In this document: positions 32,880 through 35,597 of the stretch, in pieces
Layout: each line of letters starts with the position of its first letter
Numbering within the stretch: position 1 is the first letter of the stretch
Assembly: GCA_004173185.1 (NCBI GenBank)
Contig: SEFZ01000054.1
Location: 1-35,597, forward strand
Source of the DNA: Sphingomonadales bacterium
GTDB lineage: Bacteria; Pseudomonadota; Alphaproteobacteria; Sphingomonadales; Sphingomonadaceae
Length of the DNA stretch: 35,597 bases
Direction of reading: 5' to 3'
Notes under the pieces: generated by a model
What the model saw: the letters and a program-made list of their open reading frames with translations, nothing else
Databases searched by the model: none
What the model was told of the DNA's origin: nothing
Made by a program: the position numbers and the translations under genes

Positions 32880-33354
32880 CGCCGCTCGAAGCGGCAGGGC
32901 AAATGGCACGCGCTCTTCCACATCATCAGCGTGATCGCGTTTCGGCTGGTCTATTCGGCCTCTCTCGGCGGCGCCGAGGGCGCGCATGATAGCGCGTTCG
33001 AGGCAGCCAAGCGCAAGCCTGCGATCCCCGTGCTCATTTCACTCGCCGGCGAGATGCAGAAAAGCTTCCGGAGCGCCGGAACCGCCGTGGCGACGATGGT
33101 CGCGACCGCCGAAACGGCGTCGCCGGGAGCCGAGATGATGAGCCAGGTCATGACTGGCCGCACGGTTGCCGGCCGCGCGGCAATGCGCACCGCCGAGCTT
33201 GCGCTCGAGCGCGCAGGCGGCGGCGCTTTCCATTAGGGCTCGGCGATCGAGCGGGTGTTCGCAACCTGCAGGGCGCGCGCTTCCGCCCCCTCCAAGAGCC
33301 AGCGGAGCGAAATTCAACGGCCGCGTCGCTCTCGCGCTCGATGTCGACGGCTGA
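32880..33354 (+). pseudogene. Remnant of an acyl-CoA dehydrogenase (C-terminal part only)
   Basis: Translation gives the C-terminal helical domain of an acyl-CoA dehydrogenase in broken pieces. GKWHALFHIISVIAFRLVYS and AEGAHDSAFEAAKRKPAIPV lead into MTGRTVAGRAAMRTAELAL and ERAGGGAFH, where a TAG at 33234 interrupts the usual Arg. The tail continues as GSAIERVF, then after a one-base loss near 33260 as RNLQGARFRPLQEPAE, and after a second one-base loss near 33310 as KFNGRVALALDVDG with a proper TGA at 33352. The N-terminal two thirds of the gene are absent. This fills most of the 613-nt gap between the sugar transferase and SelO genes, and it has no intact product. Confidence 0.78.
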
Positions 33355-33361
33355 TAAAATC

Positions 33362-33391
33362 GGGCCGGGCCGCGTGGATGCGGCCCGGCCC
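33362..33391 (+). terminator. Perfect 12-bp GC hairpin, probable transcription terminator
   Basis: GGGCCGGGCCGC, a 6-nt loop and the exact reverse complement GCGGCCCGGCCC, 7 nt after the stop of the acyl-CoA dehydrogenase remnant. No T-run follows on the plus strand, but on the minus strand the hairpin is followed by GATTTTATC, so it could stop transcription in that direction as well. It is most likely the original terminator of the decayed gene. Confidence 0.7.
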
Positions 33392-33428
33392 ACTTGCATT
33401 AGTGACGTCAACGCTCGACATAAGCATC

Positions 33429-34892
33429 ATGGATTTCGCGTTCGACAACAGCTTTTACGATTCCATGGAGGGCTTTTACTCCCCCGCCGAAGCGGCCGCG
33501 CCGGCTGCGCCAAAGCTCCTGAGCTTCAATCATGCGTTGGCCGGACTTCTGGGGATCGATGTTGGGAGCGCGTCGGATGACCAGATCGCGCGGGTATTTT
33601 CGGGCGCGGAAACTCTCGAAGGCGCGAATCCCCTCGCATTCGCTTATGCAGGACACCAGTTCGGCCATTTTTCTCCGCAGCTCGGCGACGGCCGCGCGCT
33701 CCTGCTCGGCGAGGTGGTCACGCCGGACGGAGCTCGGTTCGACCTGCAGCTCAAGGGATCGGGTCCCACGGCCTTCTCGCGCAACGGCGACGGCAGGGCT
33801 GCCCTCGGACCCGTCTTGCGTGAGTTTCTCGTTTCGGAAGCGATGGCGGCGATGGGCGTCCCGACGACGCGGTCGCTCGCCGCCGTTGCGACGGGCGACT
33901 GCGTGCAGCGCGAGCGAGCGCATCCGGGCGCGGTGCTGACCCGTATTGCAAGCAGCCATATCCGCGTCGGAACCTTCCAGTTCTTTGCGGCGCATTTCGG
34001 TGCCGATCACGTCGTCCAACTCGCGGATTACAGCATTCGCCGCCATTTTCCCGACGTGGCCGAAGCCGCCAACCCGTCGCTTGCTCTGCTCGATCGCGTC
34101 ATCGGCCTGCAATGCGAACTGGTCGCACGCTGGCTGGGTGTGGGCTTCATCCACGGCGTCATGAACACCGACAATGTCGCGATCAGCGGAGAGACGATCG
34201 ACTATGGCCCCTGCGCCTTCATGGATCGCTTTGCTGTGAACACGGTCTTCAGCTCGATCGACGCTAACGGCCGCTATGCCTATGGCCGCCAGCCTCAGAT
34301 CCTGCACTGGAACATGGCGCGTTTTGCCGAGGCTTTGCTCCCCGCGATCCACCGAGTGGCGCCCACCGATGTCGATGCAGCAAAGGAGTTGGTGGATGCC
34401 ATTCCCGCCCGTTTCCGTGCGATATGGCATGCGCAGGTCAGAAAAAAACTGGGCTTGGGCGACGAGGGGCCTGATGACAGCGAATTGATCGACACGCTCT
34501 TCGACGAACTCGAAGAACATAATGTCGATTTCACCTCCTTTTTTCGAGCGCTCGCGATGTTGCTCCGCGGTGACGGATCGATGCTCGAAAATCTGCTTCC
34601 CGCGACGGATGTGCTCGCTCCATGGATCGGTCTGTGGTGGGAGCGGATGGAGCATGATGCGACCGAACTGCTCGCGCGTGCTGACGCGATGGATGCAGCC
34701 AATCCGCTCTATATCCCGCGCAATCACCTCGTCGAAGCCGCGCTTGACGCAGCAGAGGCGGGAGACATGGCGCCGTGGCTCGAACTGCTCGACGTCGTGC
34801 AGCATCCTTATGACTGCCGTCCGGGGCTGGAGCGCTTTGCAGAACCGGGCGCGGAAGGCGCGGCGCCCTACAAGACCTTCTGCGGGACCTGA
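33429..34892 (+). CDS. selO: Protein adenylyltransferase SelO (YdiU/UPF0061 family)
   Basis: A 487-residue pseudokinase-fold enzyme that AMPylates protein Ser/Thr/Tyr residues in the known family members. Conserved stretches are abundant: FAYAGHQFGHFSPQLGDGRA, LQLKGSGPTAFSRNGDGRAA with the nucleotide-binding Lys, REFLVSEAMAAMGVPTTRSL, SSHIRVGTFQFF, GFIHGVMNTDNVAISGETIDYGP with the metal-binding Asn/Asp, and NPLYIPRNHLVEAAL near the C-terminus. Length fits the family (about 480). The ATG at 33429 begins MDFAFDNSFYD with only a weak ribosome-binding site. It is unrelated to polysaccharide synthesis and probably represents flanking chromosome backbone. Confidence 0.92.
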   Translation: MDFAFDNSFYDSMEGFYSPAEAAAPAAPKLLSFNHALAGLLGIDVGSASDDQIARVFSGAETLEGANPLAFAYAGHQFGHFSPQLGDGRALLLGEVVTPDGARFDLQLKGSGPTAFSRNGDGRAALGPVLREFLVSEAMAAMGVPTTRSLAAVATGDCVQRERAHPGAVLTRIASSHIRVGTFQFFAAHFGADHVVQLADYSIRRHFPDVAEAANPSLALLDRVIGLQCELVARWLGVGFIHGVMNTDNVAISGETIDYGPCAFMDRFAVNTVFSSIDANGRYAYGRQPQILHWNMARFAEALLPAIHRVAPTDVDAAKELVDAIPARFRAIWHAQVRKKLGLGDEGPDDSELIDTLFDELEEHNVDFTSFFRALAMLLRGDGSMLENLLPATDVLAPWIGLWWERMEHDATELLARADAMDAANPLYIPRNHLVEAALDAAEAGDMAPWLELLDVVQHPYDCRPGLERFAEPGAEGAAPYKTFCGT

Positions 34893-34926
34893 TGCGAGCG
34901 GTAGGAGTTGAGCAGCCGCATCGCAG
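34893..34926 (+). terminator. Imperfect hairpin after selO
   Basis: TGCGAGCGG and CCGCATCGCA can pair around a 15-nt loop with one bulge, starting right after the selO stop codon. There is no T-run, so terminator function is a weak guess. Confidence 0.25.
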
Positions 34927-34965
34927 TTGCTAGGGGACGGCGCCGAACCATCAGAGGATAAATCA

Positions 34966-35597
34966 TTGGCTTCAGCAAATGTTACCCCTGCGGCGTCCGT
35001 CAAGATCACGGTCGTCGGCACGGGCTATGTCGGTATTTCGAATGCGATTTTGCTGGCGCAGCATAATGAAGTCGTTGCGCTCGACATCGATGTGCGCAAG
35101 GTTGAGCAGATAAATGCTAAGCGATCACCGATCGCCGATTCCGAAATCGAAGATTATCTGGCAAACAAGCCGCTGAACCTGATCGCGACAACCGACCGCG
35201 ATGCAGCTTACTCAGGAGCAAGCTTCGTCATTGTTGCGACCCCCACCGATTATGACCCGGACACCAATTATTTCAATACGCGCACCGTCGAGGGCGTGAT
35301 TGCCGATGCGCTAGTAAAAGCCCCCGATGCGCTGATCATCGTCAAATCGACCGTTCCGGTCGGCTTCACCGAGCGGATGCGCGCCGAGCATGGCAGCGAT
35401 GCGATCGTCTTTTCGCCGGAATTCCTGCGTGAAGGTCGCGCGCTCTTCGACAATCTCTATCCCTCACGTATCGTTGTTGGCAACACGCACCCGCGGGCGG
35501 CCGAGTTCGCGCGCCTGTTGCTTGAAGGGTCGCTGAAGCCAGAGGCGACGATATTGCAGACGGGCAATACCGAGGCCGAGGGAATCAAGCTGTTCGC
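34966..35597 (+). CDS. ugd: UDP-glucose 6-dehydrogenase (3' end outside window)
   Basis: Oxidises UDP-glucose to UDP-glucuronate, the substrate of the UDP-xylose synthase at 15550. The visible 210 residues show the Rossmann start ITVVGTGYVGISNAILLAQ (about 14-32), VVALDIDVRKVEQIN, VIVATPTDYDPDTNYFNT, VKSTVPVGFTERM, FSPEFLREGRALFDNLYPSR and the NTEAEGIKLF segment that precedes the central helix. The catalytic cysteine lies beyond the window. The start is a TTG at 34966, chosen because AGAGGA stands 7 nt upstream and no in-frame ATG is near. The short-loop pattern (SPEFLREG) matches the Gram-negative Ugd subgroup, not WecC. Confidence 0.9.
   Translation, partial: MASANVTPAASVKITVVGTGYVGISNAILLAQHNEVVALDIDVRKVEQINAKRSPIADSEIEDYLANKPLNLIATTDRDAAYSGASFVIVATPTDYDPDTNYFNTRTVEGVIADALVKAPDALIIVKSTVPVGFTERMRAEHGSDAIVFSPEFLREGRALFDNLYPSRIVVGNTHPRAAEFARLLLEGSLKPEATILQTGNTEAEGIKLF

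Noticed and set aside
33408..35021. 537-codon minus-strand open frame opposite selO
   Set aside because: SelO motifs run the full length of the plus strand, and the antisense frame crosses into the ugd start.
1..35597. tRNA, rRNA, CRISPR arrays, intact insertion sequences or attachment sites
   Set aside because: None recognised by reading; no transposase motifs, no regularly spaced repeats and no tRNA cloverleaf were noticed, though a dedicated scan was not possible.

Overview
This window is a large surface-polysaccharide locus from a GC-rich alphaproteobacterium, most likely a sphingomonad (Sphingopyxis/Sphingomonas type). That assignment rests on the GC-rich codon use, several GTG/TTG starts, short ATGA-type overlaps and the gene repertoire. 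It is inferred by eye and was not confirmed by any search.

Left end (1-4.7 kb): a minus-strand block holds phosphomannose isomerase (cut by the window edge), UDP-ManNAc dehydrogenase and UDP-GlcNAc 2-epimerase, giving mannose-derived precursors and UDP-ManNAcA. A divergent PPP-type phosphatase follows, then a clearly broken UDP-glucuronate 4-epimerase gene.

Plus-strand export block (4.9-16.5 kb): a membrane WbpM/CapD-type UDP-sugar 4,6-dehydratase, a Wzy/WaaL-type polymerase or ligase, an OPX lipoprotein (Wza-like), a Wzc-type tyrosine autokinase with a Gly-Tyr repeat tail, a membrane-anchored protein of unknown function, a minimal SDR-like protein, a short GMC-like flavoprotein, a GT2 glycosyltransferase and a UDP-glucuronate decarboxylase (UDP-xylose synthase).

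Minus-strand accessory block (16.6-19.3 kb): a PhyH-type dioxygenase (possibly frameshifted at its 5' end), a second Wzy-like polymerase and a serine-acetyltransferase-like enzyme. A lone plus-strand hexapeptide acyltransferase follows and overlaps the next operon tail to tail.

Pseudaminic acid operon (31.3 to 20.0 kb, minus strand): eleven tightly packed genes in the order pseB, pseC, pseA-like amidotransferase, hisH-like, hisF-like, SpsF-like cytidylyltransferase, Pse-associated methylase, pseG-pseH fusion, pseI, a KpsS-like putative transferase and a Wzx flippase. The predicted product is a CMP-activated pseudaminic acid carrying an acetamidino group, possibly methylated, which is transferred to a lipid-linked repeat unit and flipped. 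The HisF-like subunit has lost one of the two catalytic Asp residues of true HisF, so the HisH/HisF pair probably only supplies ammonia to the amidotransferase.

Right end (31.3-35.6 kb): an SDR reductase and a small initiating sugar-phosphate transferase, a decayed acyl-CoA dehydrogenase fragment that may mark the edge of the inserted polysaccharide cluster, a strong hairpin, a SelO-family adenylyltransferase gene, and the start of a UDP-glucose 6-dehydrogenase. That last enzyme would feed UDP-glucuronate to the UDP-xylose synthase. No tRNA, rRNA, CRISPR array or intact insertion sequence was recognised.
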